DNA from: JAKFWF01 sp031429105
GTDB lineage: Bacteria; Pseudomonadota; Alphaproteobacteria; Rhizobiales; Hyphomicrobiaceae
NCBI GenBank assembly: GCA_031429105.1
Contig: JANOYV010000052.1
Span: 23,363-87,362, forward strand
DNA length: 64,000 bases
Direction of reading: 5' to 3'
Shown here: positions 28,908 to 37,293 of the stretch, piece by piece
Numbering within the stretch: position 1 is the first letter of the stretch
Layout of the letters: every line of letters starts with the position of its first letter
Notes under the pieces: model-generated
What the model was told of the DNA's origin: nothing
What the model saw: the letters and a program-made list of their open reading frames with translations, nothing else
Databases searched by the model: none
Translations under genes and position numbers: made by a program

Positions 28908-29387
28908 TCAGAGACGTGGCACGGTGATTGGCACGCCGGGCTCCTGCTTGGCGCGGCGGATGGCCAGCGACGTCTTGACCCCGGCAACGTTGGGTGCAGC
29001 GGTCAAATCCTTGATCACGAAATCCTGGAAGCTGCCGAGGTCGGGCGCAACACAGCGTAGAATGTAGTCCGTTTCACCCGACATCATGTGACACTCGCGC
29101 ACCAGCGGCCAACCCAGCACGCGGTTTTCGAACGCCCGCAAGTCCGGCTCGGATTGCGCGTGCAGACTGACCATCGCAAAGGCGGTGAGATCGAAGCCCA
29201 GCATCTTTTCATCCATCAGCGCCGTGTAGCCGCGAATGTAGCCGGCATCTTCAAGCGCTCGCACCCGTCGCAGGCACGGTGGCGCGGATAAGCCAACGCG
29301 CTGGCTGAGCGCAATGTTGGTGATGCGACCGTCGGCCTGCAACTCCTTCAGGATTCGCCAGTCTAGAGGATCAAGTCGGACACGCAT
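28908..29387 (-). CDS. Lrp/AsnC-family transcriptional regulator
   Basis: This 159-residue protein has an N-terminal winged helix (LDWRILKELQADGRITNIALSQRVGLSAPPCLRRVRALEDAG, shown here only to mark its span at residues 6-48) and a C-terminal RAM ligand-binding domain with CHMMSGETDYILRCVAPD. Such proteins sense amino acids and regulate transport or metabolism genes. The ATG at 29387 fits the usual MRVRLDPLD start; a longer frame upstream is not supported. The gene points away from the ELM1-family gene, so the AT-rich gap at 29388-29546 probably carries promoters for both. Its regulon cannot be deduced, although the adjacent MFS exporter is a candidate. Confidence 0.92.
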   Translation of the reverse strand: MRVRLDPLDWRILKELQADGRITNIALSQRVGLSAPPCLRRVRALEDAGYIRGYTALMDEKMLGFDLTAFAMVSLHAQSEPDLRAFENRVLGWPLVRECHMMSGETDYILRCVAPDLGSFQDFVIKDLTAAPNVAGVKTSLAIRRAKQEPGVPITVPRL

Positions 29388-29546
29388 TTGGGATAGCCTC
29401 TGACCATTTGCCGTAAACTTATGAAACGCAACCAATTGTCGCAATAAACGAAAATCAAATTTGCAAAATAATTTTTGTTTATTTCGCTACCCCTGCGGCG
29501 GCACGGACCATCGACATCCCGGCCCACGACAGTGCAGACCACTATC

Positions 29547-30584
29547 ATGCAGCATCAGGCTACCCCTTCTCTCGCCTCTGACCGCCCACTCAGCGGACGT
29601 TCGGCGTGGATTATCACTGACGGCAAGGTCGGCATGGACGTGCAGGCGCGCGGTCTTGCCCAAACGCTCGGCCTCGACTTCCAGATGAAGCACGTGACGC
29701 CGTCGGGCATCTGGAAGTTCGCGGCGCCTTGGGGCCCGGTTGACCCGAAAGCACGCATCGGCCAATCCGACAGCGCGATGTTCGCGCCTCCATGGCCAGA
29801 CGTGTGCATTGCGACCGGTCGCGCCAGCGTCCCCTATGTGCGCGCCGTGCGCCGTCAATCCCGCCAGAAAACCTTTTGCGTCGTGCTTCAAGACCCCAAA
29901 ACGGGGCCCGCAACGGCAGATTTGATCTGGGTGCCGGAGCACGACCGCCGCCGGGGTGACAACGTGATCACCACGCCAACGGCCCCGCATGGCTTTTCCC
30001 AGGCCGTACTGGCGCACCTGCGCGCGACCTGTCCGCCTGAGATCGCCAAGTTGCCGTCGCCGCGCATCGCCGTAATTCTAGGCGGTAAAAACGGCATCTA
30101 CCGCTTCACCGACGCCGACGATGACCGCTTCCAATCAGCCCTCGCCAGTCTGGGCGCCCTCGGCGCAAGCTTCATGATCACGCCCTCCCGGCGGTCACAC
30201 CAACGGCTGATCCGCGCCGCCGACCTTGCAACCACCGGTTGCCCGCGCATCATCTGGGACGGCACCGGAGATAACCCCTATCCAAGTTTTCTCGCCCACG
30301 CCGATATGCTCATTGTGACAGCCGACAGCGTCAACATGGTTGGCGAAGCCTGCGCCACCGGCAAGCCGGTTTATGTATTCGAGCCGAGCGGCGGCAGCGC
30401 CAAGTTCCAGCGCTTCCATGAGACGCTCCGTCGCACTGGGGCAACGCGTCCCTTGCCCGAACGTATGCAAAAGTTAGACACTTGGAACTATGAGCCGCTT
30501 GATTCAGCGCAAGTGATTGCTGAACACGTCGAACGGCGTTGGTTAGAGCGGCGTGGGTCGATAGCTGGCTCAACCGCGATATGA
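29547..30584 (+). CDS. ELM1 (DUF1022) family protein
   Basis: This 345-residue protein belongs to the ELM1 family, known in plants for recruiting dynamin to mitochondria and widespread but uncharacterised in alphaproteobacteria. Typical phrases are ITDGKVGMDVQARGLAQTLGL, CIATGRASVPYVRAVRR, VLQDPKTGPATADLIWVPEHD and MLIVTADSVNMVGEACATGKPVYVFEP. The overall layout resembles a GT-B glycosyltransferase fold, so a sugar-transfer role is possible. Translation starts at MQHQATPS. Its stop overlaps the ATG at 30581 (ATGA), which ties it to the downstream 2-oxoglutarate oxygenase. Confidence 0.86.
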   Translation: MQHQATPSLASDRPLSGRSAWIITDGKVGMDVQARGLAQTLGLDFQMKHVTPSGIWKFAAPWGPVDPKARIGQSDSAMFAPPWPDVCIATGRASVPYVRAVRRQSRQKTFCVVLQDPKTGPATADLIWVPEHDRRRGDNVITTPTAPHGFSQAVLAHLRATCPPEIAKLPSPRIAVILGGKNGIYRFTDADDDRFQSALASLGALGASFMITPSRRSHQRLIRAADLATTGCPRIIWDGTGDNPYPSFLAHADMLIVTADSVNMVGEACATGKPVYVFEPSGGSAKFQRFHETLRRTGATRPLPERMQKLDTWNYEPLDSAQVIAEHVERRWLERRGSIAGSTAI

Positions 30585-30601
30585 CGATCAAAGAGGTTCG
30601 C

Positions 30602-31222
30602 ATGGCGCATCTGGAACTCGAAAAGTTGAAGGCAGCGCGCGTTGAAACGCAACCCTACAACTACACAATCGTGCCGGGGTTTCTGCGGGCAGACAGCGTT
30701 GCGCGCATCAACGCGACTTACCCAAAAATCGACAAGGGCGGATCCTATCCAGTCGAGAGCCTGGAAGCCGGAATGGCGATCAAGGAAGTGATCGAGGAAC
30801 TCGACAGCCCAGCGTTTGAAGCGGTGATCGCGGAAAAGTTCGGCGTCGAGCTTGCCGGTCGCCCGAAAATGTATTCGCTGCGTGGCTACACCCGCGCCAA
30901 GGATGGCCAGATCCACACCGACTCCAAGGACAAGATCATTACCGTGCTCTTGTACTTGAATGAGAACTGGCAGCATCCGGGCGGCAAATTGCGCCTGCTG
31001 AAAAACGGCTCAAACGTCGAGGATTACGTTGCCGAAGTGCCGCCCGACAACGGTACGTTGCTGGTATTCAAGCGCGCTGACAACTCGTGGCACGGGCATC
31101 ATCCGTTCGATGGCCCAAGGCGCTCTCTGCAGATGAATTGGATGACATCGGAAGGCTCCAAGGGCTTCCACGCCATCCGTCATAAGATCTCAGCCGTGGT
31201 GAAAAAGCTTACCGCTGCGTGA
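30602..31222 (+). CDS. Prolyl-4-hydroxylase-type 2-oxoglutarate/Fe(II) oxygenase
   Basis: The protein has about 206 residues of the P4Hc-like double-stranded beta-helix fold. The iron ligands are visible as IHTDSKDKIITVLLYLN (HxD) and SWHGHHPF, and the 2-oxoglutarate-binding arginine is in RRSLQMNW. I favour the ATG at 30602, which has AAAGAGG five bases upstream. The ATG at 30581 overlaps the stop of the ELM1 gene and would add seven residues. Either way the two genes should be one transcript. The substrate may be a protein side chain or a sugar- or lipid-linked molecule; nothing in the sequence decides. It ends 12 bases before the convergent bluB stop. Confidence 0.85.
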   Translation: MAHLELEKLKAARVETQPYNYTIVPGFLRADSVARINATYPKIDKGGSYPVESLEAGMAIKEVIEELDSPAFEAVIAEKFGVELAGRPKMYSLRGYTRAKDGQIHTDSKDKIITVLLYLNENWQHPGGKLRLLKNGSNVEDYVAEVPPDNGTLLVFKRADNSWHGHHPFDGPRRSLQMNWMTSEGSKGFHAIRHKISAVVKKLTAA

Positions 31223-31234
31223 GTGCGGCGCATG

Positions 31235-31867
31235 TCAGCGCGTCACAATGTTGGCTGCCGGATCGATGCGCGGCTGCCAGTCGTGCCGGACGAGTTCCGG
31301 GTCCAAGTGTGCTTCTGCCGGAAACCCGATGCACAGATACGCGATCAGCTTCCAGGCGGGCGGCACATCCAGCGCGCGGGTCACGGCTTCGGGATCGAGG
31401 ATCGAGATCCACCCCAGCCCAAGGCCTTCAACGCGGGTCAGCAGCCACAGGGCGTGGATCGCGCACACGACGGAATAATCGAGCGTCTCCGGCATCGTCA
31501 GCCGCCCGAGCGTATGGCCTTGGCTCACCGCGTGATCGCAGAACACGGCCAAATGCACCGGCGCATCGTCGAGCCCTGCAAGCTTCAATGACCGATAGTG
31601 CGCCTGACGTTCATCGGCCTGAAGCAGCGCTGCCCGCTCGTTCTCGGTGACGAACGACGCCCGAACCGCCGCACGGCGCCGCGCGTCATCAACCAGCACG
31701 AACCGCCACGGCTGCGCGTTACCAACGCTCGGCGATAGTTGGGCTGCGGTCAATAACTCGATCACCAGTTCACGCGCCACGGGATCGCGGCTGAAGCGGC
31801 GCACATCGCGACGCCACGCCAGCAGATCGCGCACCGCCGTACGGCTATGGGTGTCGAGTTCGTTCAT
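31235..31867 (-). CDS. bluB: 5,6-dimethylbenzimidazole synthase BluB
   Basis: BluB cleaves reduced flavin mononucleotide with oxygen to form 5,6-dimethylbenzimidazole, the lower ligand of vitamin B12. The 210-residue nitroreductase-fold protein shows the BluB phrases WRRDVRRF, LSPSVGNAQPWRFVLV, YRSLKLAGLDDAPVHLAVFCD and GLGWISILDPEAVTRALDVP. These separate it from ordinary nitroreductases, which lack the LKLAGL.DAP phrase. The start MNELDTHSR at 31867 is chosen over the longer frame. No cobalamin synthesis genes are adjacent and I saw no cobalamin riboswitch in the 82 bases upstream. Confidence 0.88.
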   Translation of the reverse strand: MNELDTHSRTAVRDLLAWRRDVRRFSRDPVARELVIELLTAAQLSPSVGNAQPWRFVLVDDARRRAAVRASFVTENERAALLQADERQAHYRSLKLAGLDDAPVHLAVFCDHAVSQGHTLGRLTMPETLDYSVVCAIHALWLLTRVEGLGLGWISILDPEAVTRALDVPPAWKLIAYLCIGFPAEAHLDPELVRHDWQPRIDPAANIVTR

Positions 31868-31949
31868 CGGACGCGAGTTACGCGTGCCCGGGTCGCGGCG
31901 CAAGGGGCGGTGATGTTGTGGCGGACCGTCAGCCCCCCCGCCCCAACCA

Positions 31950-32672
31950 TCAATCGCCGCGCAACTGCCGGGTCGCTACGGGATACAGCCCTTCCTGGCC
32001 CAGCATCCAGACGGATAGTCCGTCATCGCCGAACAGCGGCGCGAAGGCATCGTCGAGTACGTTAAGGCCGCCGGTGAAGGCACCGAACGCTGGCAACACC
32101 AATCGTCGCCCGTTGCCGACGAAACACGGGCGCCGCAGTAAGCTGCCGTGCAGTGACAATCGCGCCGCCGGGTGCATATGGCCGGCGATCTCGTGCGTCA
32201 CGCGACCTGCCCTTGGGATATGGCGCAAGCTCACGCCTTCGAGTTCGAGCCCGTCCACCACCTCGCCGCCGAAACGTGCGCCAACATCAGGATCGTGATT
32301 GCCGGTCACCCACAACCAGCGCCGATCCTCCTGCATGATGCGCAGGATATCGATGTTGTCCTGGCTGATCCGGTCGACAGCGCCGACATCGTGCAGGCTA
32401 TCGCCCAACGCGATTACGGTCTCGACCTCGTAGCGGTCGATCGTCTCGGCCAGCCGCATCAGCGTTTGGCGCGTGTCGTAAGGAGGCAGCATCCGCCCAC
32501 GGCACGCATAGGATGAGCCCTTTTCCAGATGCAGATCGGCAATGATCAACGCCTTCTCTGCCGCCCAATAGAGCGCGCCCGATTGGTCAGCGATGAATGC
32601 CTTGCCGCAAACCGTAATCGGCTGCGTATTGAAATCGGCCAAGCCAAAACGCTCGGGCTTGAGGTCCAGCAT
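31950..32672 (-). CDS. pdeM: Ligase-associated DNA damage response phosphoesterase PdeM
   Basis: PdeM is a calcineurin-type metallophosphoesterase of the ligase-associated DNA repair set. The 240-residue protein shows the metal-binding motifs in order: DLHLEKG, GDSLHD, GNHDPDVG and GHMHPAA. The N-terminal lead GKAFIADQSGALYWAAEKALIIADLH is typical. It starts three bases after the stop of the Lhr-like helicase gene, so the two are one operon. The usual additional partners, an ATP-dependent DNA ligase and an MBL-type exonuclease, are not next to it. Confidence 0.93.
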   Translation of the reverse strand: MLDLKPERFGLADFNTQPITVCGKAFIADQSGALYWAAEKALIIADLHLEKGSSYACRGRMLPPYDTRQTLMRLAETIDRYEVETVIALGDSLHDVGAVDRISQDNIDILRIMQEDRRWLWVTGNHDPDVGARFGGEVVDGLELEGVSLRHIPRAGRVTHEIAGHMHPAARLSLHGSLLRRPCFVGNGRRLVLPAFGAFTGGLNVLDDAFAPLFGDDGLSVWMLGQEGLYPVATRQLRGD

Positions 32673-32675
32673 TCC

Positions 32676-35258
32676 CTATTTCTCCATCGCATCGGCGATC
32701 AACGCTTCGGCCGCGTCCCGCAACAAACTATCACCTGAGGCGCCCAGCACCGATTCCTTGCCGATCTCCAACAGGATCGGCACCGACAACGGCGACACCC
32801 GACTCAACGCATGATGGTTGATCTTACCCTTCACGCGGGCTAAAAAATCGGCCAGGCGTCGGATATCCAACAGCCCCGTTGCCGCATCCGCCCACGCCGC
32901 TTCCAGCAGAATGTGGTGCGGATCATGCTGGCGCAGCACGTCATAGATCAGGTTCGTGGAAATTGTCAGTTGTCGGCCTGATTTCTCCTGGCCCGGATGA
33001 CGGCGCTCGATCAGCCCCGCAATCACCGCGCAAATCCGGAACGTGCGCTTCATCAGCGAACTCTCAGCCAGCCACGCTTCAAGATCGTCGCCTAGCATGT
33101 CCTCGGCGAACAGTTGGTCGAGCGACAGGCGTCCATCGGTGATCATCGCCGATAGATCCCCGGCTGCCCAGATCGACAGCCCATAGTCGTTGGCGACGAA
33201 CCCCAGCGGGCGGGCACGGGCCCGCTCAAGACGACGCGTCAGCAACATACCGAGCGTCTGATGTGCGAGCCGCCCCTCGAACGGATAGGCGACCAGATAG
33301 TGACGGTCGGCGCGCGGAAAGGTCTCGACCAGCACTTCGCCTTCCCGGGGCAACGCCGATTTTTCAGCCTGCAGGCCGAGCCACTCGCGTACCGGCAGCG
33401 GCAACAGCGGCCACGACGTGTCGTCGGCCAGCATCGCGCGGACCCGGCCAGCCAAATGCGTCGACAACGGAAACTTGCCGCCGGGGTAGCTCGGGATCTT
33501 CGGATTGCGCGCGTTGCTGCGCGAGACATAGACTTCGCTGTTGATCAATCCCTCAAGCCTGAGGATTTCACCGGCGAAGACGAAGGTGTCTCCGGGACTC
33601 ATTTCGCCGGCCCACCATTCGTCCATTTGCCCAAGCACCCGGCCACCGGCGAGCGGCTTTGCGCCTCCCGGTCTGCCATTCGCCGACGGCCCCCTTTGTC
33701 CGCGCCCGACAAGGCGGACTTTCAGCATTTCGCTATCGACGATGGTGCCAACGTTCATGCGATGCTGCTGGGCGAGCCGGGGATGAGCGAGACGCAGGCG
33801 ACCATCGTCGGTCAGGCGCAGGCGGGCGTAGCGCTCGTAGGCGCGTAAGGCATAACCACCGGTCGCGACGAAATCGACCACGCGGTCGAAGTCGGCACGC
33901 GACAGCTCGCAGTAGGGGGCGGCAGAGCGAACCTCCGCATAAAGCGCATCAACTGCAAACGGACCGCTGCACGCGATGCCCATCACGTGCTGGCAAATGA
34001 CATCTAGGGCACCGACCCGCACCAGTTGTGCATCCTGCACGTTTGCTTCCGCAGCATCGAGGGCTGCCCGGCACTCGAGCACCTCGAAGCGGTTGGCCGG
34101 CACCAGGATAGCGCGTGACGGCTCGTCCAGCCGATGGTTGGCGCGACCGATGCGCTGGATCAACCGGCTTGCCCCCTTCGGCGCACCGACGTTGACGACG
34201 AGATCGACATCACCCCAGTCGATGCCGAGATCCAGTGTCGAGGTACACACCACGGCCTTGAGCTTGCCAGCCGCCATCGCCGCTTCCACCTTGCGCCGCT
34301 GACTGGCATCGAGCGACCCATGATGCAACGCGATCGGAAGGTTGTCTTCGTTCACCCGCCACAGTTCCTGGAACAGGAGCTCAGCCTGACTGCGCGTGTT
34401 GACGAACAGCAACGACAACTTGTGCGCCTTCAATGCCGTGTAAATCTGCGGGATCGCATAGCGCGCGGTGTGGCCCGACCACGGCAGCGGCGCGTCGGTT
34501 TCCAGAATCGTAATGTTGGGTTTCGCGCCACCCGCCGTCACCACAAGATCGGCGAGTGCAACCGAACTGTCAGGCGTCGTCTGGGCGACGAGAAACGCGC
34601 GCAACTCCGACGGCCGCGCCACCGTCGCCGACAGCCCGATCGTAATCAGCCCCGGCGCCAGCGTGCGCAGACGGGCGAGCCCCAACGCCATCAGATCGCC
34701 GCGCTTGGAGGCGGCCAAGGCGTGCAACTCATCGAGGATCACGAACTTCAAATCGCGGAATAAAAAGTGCGCATCTTCGTGGCTGATCAGCAGCGCGATC
34801 TGCTCGGGCGTGGTCAACAGGATCTCGGGCGGCTTCGCCCGTTGCCGCGTGCGCTTGGCAACGGACGTATCGCTGGTGCGGGTTTCGATCCGAATAGGCA
34901 ACCCCATCTCGGCCACCGGCTGCGTCAGATTGCGAGCAACATCGACTGCCAGCGCCTTCAGCGGCGAAATGTAGAGCGTGTGCAGGCCAGCACCTGCGGG
35001 CGACGTCGCTGCTTTGTTCGTCAGGTCAACGAGGCTCGGCAGGAAACCAGCCAGCGTTTTGCCAGCACCCGTTGGTGCGATCAGAAGTGTCGAACGACCG
35101 GTCGCCGCCCGCGCCACCAGAGCCAGCTGATGTACCCGTGGCTCCCAACCGCGCCCTTTGAACCAGGCCTCGAACACTGGCGGCAATAGTTCGCGCTGTT
35201 CAGCTGCAGCCGGGACTTTCCGCTTACGCTTCGTCACCGCTTTGCCGCCACCACGCAT
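32676..35258 (-). CDS. Ligase-associated DEXH-box helicase (Lhr-like)
   Basis: This 860-residue protein is a superfamily 2 DNA helicase of the Lhr type that accompanies ligase-associated repair genes. The N-terminal RecA-like domain has the Q-motif region, Walker A in APTGAGKTLAGF, DEXH as ILDELHALA, and motif III as GLSATVA. The second RecA domain has LLFVNTRSQAE, STLDLGIDWGDVDLVVNVG and RIGRANHR. The Lhr-specific winged-helix and C-terminal parts follow to about residue 860. The frame is open to a GTG at 35327, but the ATG at 35258 is followed by a basic tail typical of the start (MRGGGKAVTKRKRK). It forms an operon with pdeM. Confidence 0.93.
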   Translation of the reverse strand: MRGGGKAVTKRKRKVPAAAEQRELLPPVFEAWFKGRGWEPRVHQLALVARAATGRSTLLIAPTGAGKTLAGFLPSLVDLTNKAATSPAGAGLHTLYISPLKALAVDVARNLTQPVAEMGLPIRIETRTSDTSVAKRTRQRAKPPEILLTTPEQIALLISHEDAHFLFRDLKFVILDELHALAASKRGDLMALGLARLRTLAPGLITIGLSATVARPSELRAFLVAQTTPDSSVALADLVVTAGGAKPNITILETDAPLPWSGHTARYAIPQIYTALKAHKLSLLFVNTRSQAELLFQELWRVNEDNLPIALHHGSLDASQRRKVEAAMAAGKLKAVVCTSTLDLGIDWGDVDLVVNVGAPKGASRLIQRIGRANHRLDEPSRAILVPANRFEVLECRAALDAAEANVQDAQLVRVGALDVICQHVMGIACSGPFAVDALYAEVRSAAPYCELSRADFDRVVDFVATGGYALRAYERYARLRLTDDGRLRLAHPRLAQQHRMNVGTIVDSEMLKVRLVGRGQRGPSANGRPGGAKPLAGGRVLGQMDEWWAGEMSPGDTFVFAGEILRLEGLINSEVYVSRSNARNPKIPSYPGGKFPLSTHLAGRVRAMLADDTSWPLLPLPVREWLGLQAEKSALPREGEVLVETFPRADRHYLVAYPFEGRLAHQTLGMLLTRRLERARARPLGFVANDYGLSIWAAGDLSAMITDGRLSLDQLFAEDMLGDDLEAWLAESSLMKRTFRICAVIAGLIERRHPGQEKSGRQLTISTNLIYDVLRQHDPHHILLEAAWADAATGLLDIRRLADFLARVKGKINHHALSRVSPLSVPILLEIGKESVLGASGDSLLRDAAEALIADAMEK

Positions 35259-35415
35259 GTCTACATAAGTCCTAACTGTTGTGTGAACGTTGTGCGCAGC
35301 AAAGTTCTCCGTTCGGAGAGCCACCACCTCATCATTTTTCAGTTTACCATCTTGACCGCGTCAGTGCACGGCATAGGCTGTACGCATTTTACATAACAAT
35401 AAGGGAGGCGACGCG

Positions 35416-36060
35416 ATGGCATTTTGGTCAAAGAAGGCGGACCCCGTAGCAACTGTAGAAGTCACACCACCAGTGGCGAAAGCTGCTGGTTCACAGCCGA
35501 CGGCACCGGCACGTCAACCGGAACCGCCTAAAGCGGCACCTGCACCAGCGGCCCCGCCGCCGCCCGCAGCGCTGCCCGAACTATCTCCTGAAGCGGCGAA
35601 GAAAGCAGCGGAGACTTCAAAGCTCCTGATGGCGGCGTTCGGGCAGATCACTAACGTCATGATGCGGTCCCCGCAGTATCGGCATCATACATTGTCGGAC
35701 CTGGAATGGCTGGTGGTACCGGCCATCATGAACGGACAGTTTGCCCTCGCCGAGGCACGTTCCAAAGCCAATGGGATGATGTCGCCCGTGGGCGTGCTGC
35801 TATGGGCAAAGGTGTCGGCGGACGTGGACAAACGCCTGAGCGAGAACGCGACAACACCCGCGCGTTTGAAAGCCGACGAGTGGACCAGCGGGGAGTTGCT
35901 GTGGGTCATCGACGCGATTGGTGAGCCAGACATGGTGCAAGCGATGCTCAAGCGCAAGATGGAGACCGACTGGAAGGGCCGCACGGCCAAGATGCGGGTG
36001 CGCGACAAGGCTGGCGCAATGCGCGTCGGCGTACTGTCGGCTGCGGCCCCGGCGGCGTAA
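35416..36060 (+). CDS. HlyC-like toxin-activating lysine acyltransferase family protein
   Basis: This 214-residue protein has a Pro/Ala-rich first third (about 10-55) and a domain at about 65-200 that resembles HlyC, the enzyme that attaches fatty acids to lysines of RTX toxins. Matching stretches are SPQYRHHTLSDLEWLVVPAI (85-104), PVGVLLWAKVS (124-134) and DEWTSGELLWVIDAIG (154-169). The last one aligns with the HlyC segment carrying its conserved aspartate, here Asp166. In HlyC the catalytic histidine stands in SP-x-H, whereas here that place is Tyr88 and two histidines follow at 90-91. No RTX toxin or type I secretion gene is in the window. AAGGGAGG lies seven bases before the ATG. Confidence 0.78.
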   Translation: MAFWSKKADPVATVEVTPPVAKAAGSQPTAPARQPEPPKAAPAPAAPPPPAALPELSPEAAKKAAETSKLLMAAFGQITNVMMRSPQYRHHTLSDLEWLVVPAIMNGQFALAEARSKANGMMSPVGVLLWAKVSADVDKRLSENATTPARLKADEWTSGELLWVIDAIGEPDMVQAMLKRKMETDWKGRTAKMRVRDKAGAMRVGVLSAAAPAA

Positions 36061-36379
36061 GGTTGCGAGGTTAGTTAGGGGGGAGGGCGGGCAGGTTGAG
36101 CTCCTAATTTCCCTGACCGGCTGTCCTTTTTTGCTCGGGTACACCCCCATCTCTATCGAGGATCGATCATAGAACTCACGCGGCTGTGTGCGACTTCAGT
36201 TTCTGTGCGGGCGCTATCCCGCCGTTAGGACGACGACGGTTATTGTTTGTCCAAAGCCATTTCGTGGCGTGTGCTCAATCGATCACAGTACGCATGTTTT
36301 GATCCAGCCACTAATGCCGAACTGACTTCAACTCAGAGTTTCCCTAGCGAAACACAATGATTTGCCAAGCAGATCCGCA
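36061..36379. other. Gene-free gap between the HlyC-like gene and the dioxygenase gene
   Basis: These 319 bases separate two convergent genes. I find no open frame with coding character, no RNA gene and no clear intrinsic terminator. A G-run (GGGGGGAGGG at about 36079) is the only notable string. Base composition falls from G+C-rich to AT-richer across it, which may mark one edge of the cassette at 36380-38220. Confidence 0.5.
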
Positions 36380-37279
36380 TTACGCCCCGATCTCTCCGGC
36401 CTTGTCTCCCTTGGCCAAGGCCGCCACTTTACCCTCGCGTACCTTTCGTTCCCAATGAGTGGCCCAACTTTCTACATCGTCGCCATCCGGCCGGTCAGAA
36501 AAAGTCCAATAGCCATGGGTATCTACTCCGCGGCACAAGATTGCGTTGAGCGCCCATGATTTCTGAAGCGGTTTGACGCTCGGCGGACAGAAACGCATGA
36601 CATAGCCGCAGCGACGGCGCGTAGACCTATTTGGCTTAGAACCGTGGGCGGTTAAGTCAGCATGGATACTGAACTCGCCTGCCTTCAATTCAAGGCAAAC
36701 CGGATTGTCAAATTTTCCAAGATCGTCGATTTCTTGATCGAGAACCGCTGGCCGTGTTGTTTTAGACCAACTCAATTGACCTTTATTGTGAGTTCGTGGA
36801 ATTACTTCCAGGCACGAATTTTCTCGATCTGCATCATCAATCGCCAGCCATGCAGAGACAGTGCGCGCCGGCGTAAGCGGCCAGTATGATGCATCTTGAT
36901 GAAATGGTACCGACTTTGGATCCATCGGTAGTTTGCAGAATACTTGGGACGTCCAGCATATGATATCTGGACCGATTACGTCCTGCACGACATTTAGAAT
37001 GCGTGGGTTCATTGCGATATCATAAAGGACTTGGCATCGTGTGTGATAACCAAGAAGTGCATAACTATCCTCTTCTCCGCGGACCTTCAAAAGATCGAAC
37101 AGTCGGTCGATACGAACTCGCGCATCGACAATCTCGTCACCGCTATGCGCAACAAATGGCTTTGTGAATCCCAATTCATTATAGTTCTCAGCCTGCGCCC
37201 TCGGAATCGTTCGCGCCGATTGGAGGTCAATCGGCTTGAACGACATATCGCGACCGGGCATTTGTTGCGTAGTCCACAT
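36380..37279 (-). CDS. Phytanoyl-CoA dioxygenase (PhyH) family protein
   Basis: This 299-residue protein belongs to the PhyH group of Fe(II)/2-oxoglutarate oxygenases. The HxD motif is in VPFHQDASYWPL. The distal histidine lies in HADLTAHGSKPNRSTRRRCGYVMRF, and the arginine after it should bind 2-oxoglutarate. The stretch CLEVIPRTHNKGQL is typical of PhyH enzymes acting on small molecules in secondary metabolism or on osmolytes. GGGAG lies seven bases before the ATG. It follows the methyltransferase gene by 14 bases on the same strand, so they are probably co-transcribed. Its bases are noticeably less G+C-rich than the neighbours. The substrate is unknown. Confidence 0.86.
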   Translation of the reverse strand: MWTTQQMPGRDMSFKPIDLQSARTIPRAQAENYNELGFTKPFVAHSGDEIVDARVRIDRLFDLLKVRGEEDSYALLGYHTRCQVLYDIAMNPRILNVVQDVIGPDIICWTSQVFCKLPMDPKSVPFHQDASYWPLTPARTVSAWLAIDDADRENSCLEVIPRTHNKGQLSWSKTTRPAVLDQEIDDLGKFDNPVCLELKAGEFSIHADLTAHGSKPNRSTRRRCGYVMRFCPPSVKPLQKSWALNAILCRGVDTHGYWTFSDRPDGDDVESWATHWERKVREGKVAALAKGDKAGEIGA

Positions 37280-37293
37280 GGCAATCTCCCAAC

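Noticed and set aside
31868..31949. Cobalamin riboswitch ahead of bluB
   Set aside because: The gap is only 82 bases and shows no B12-box-like sequence.
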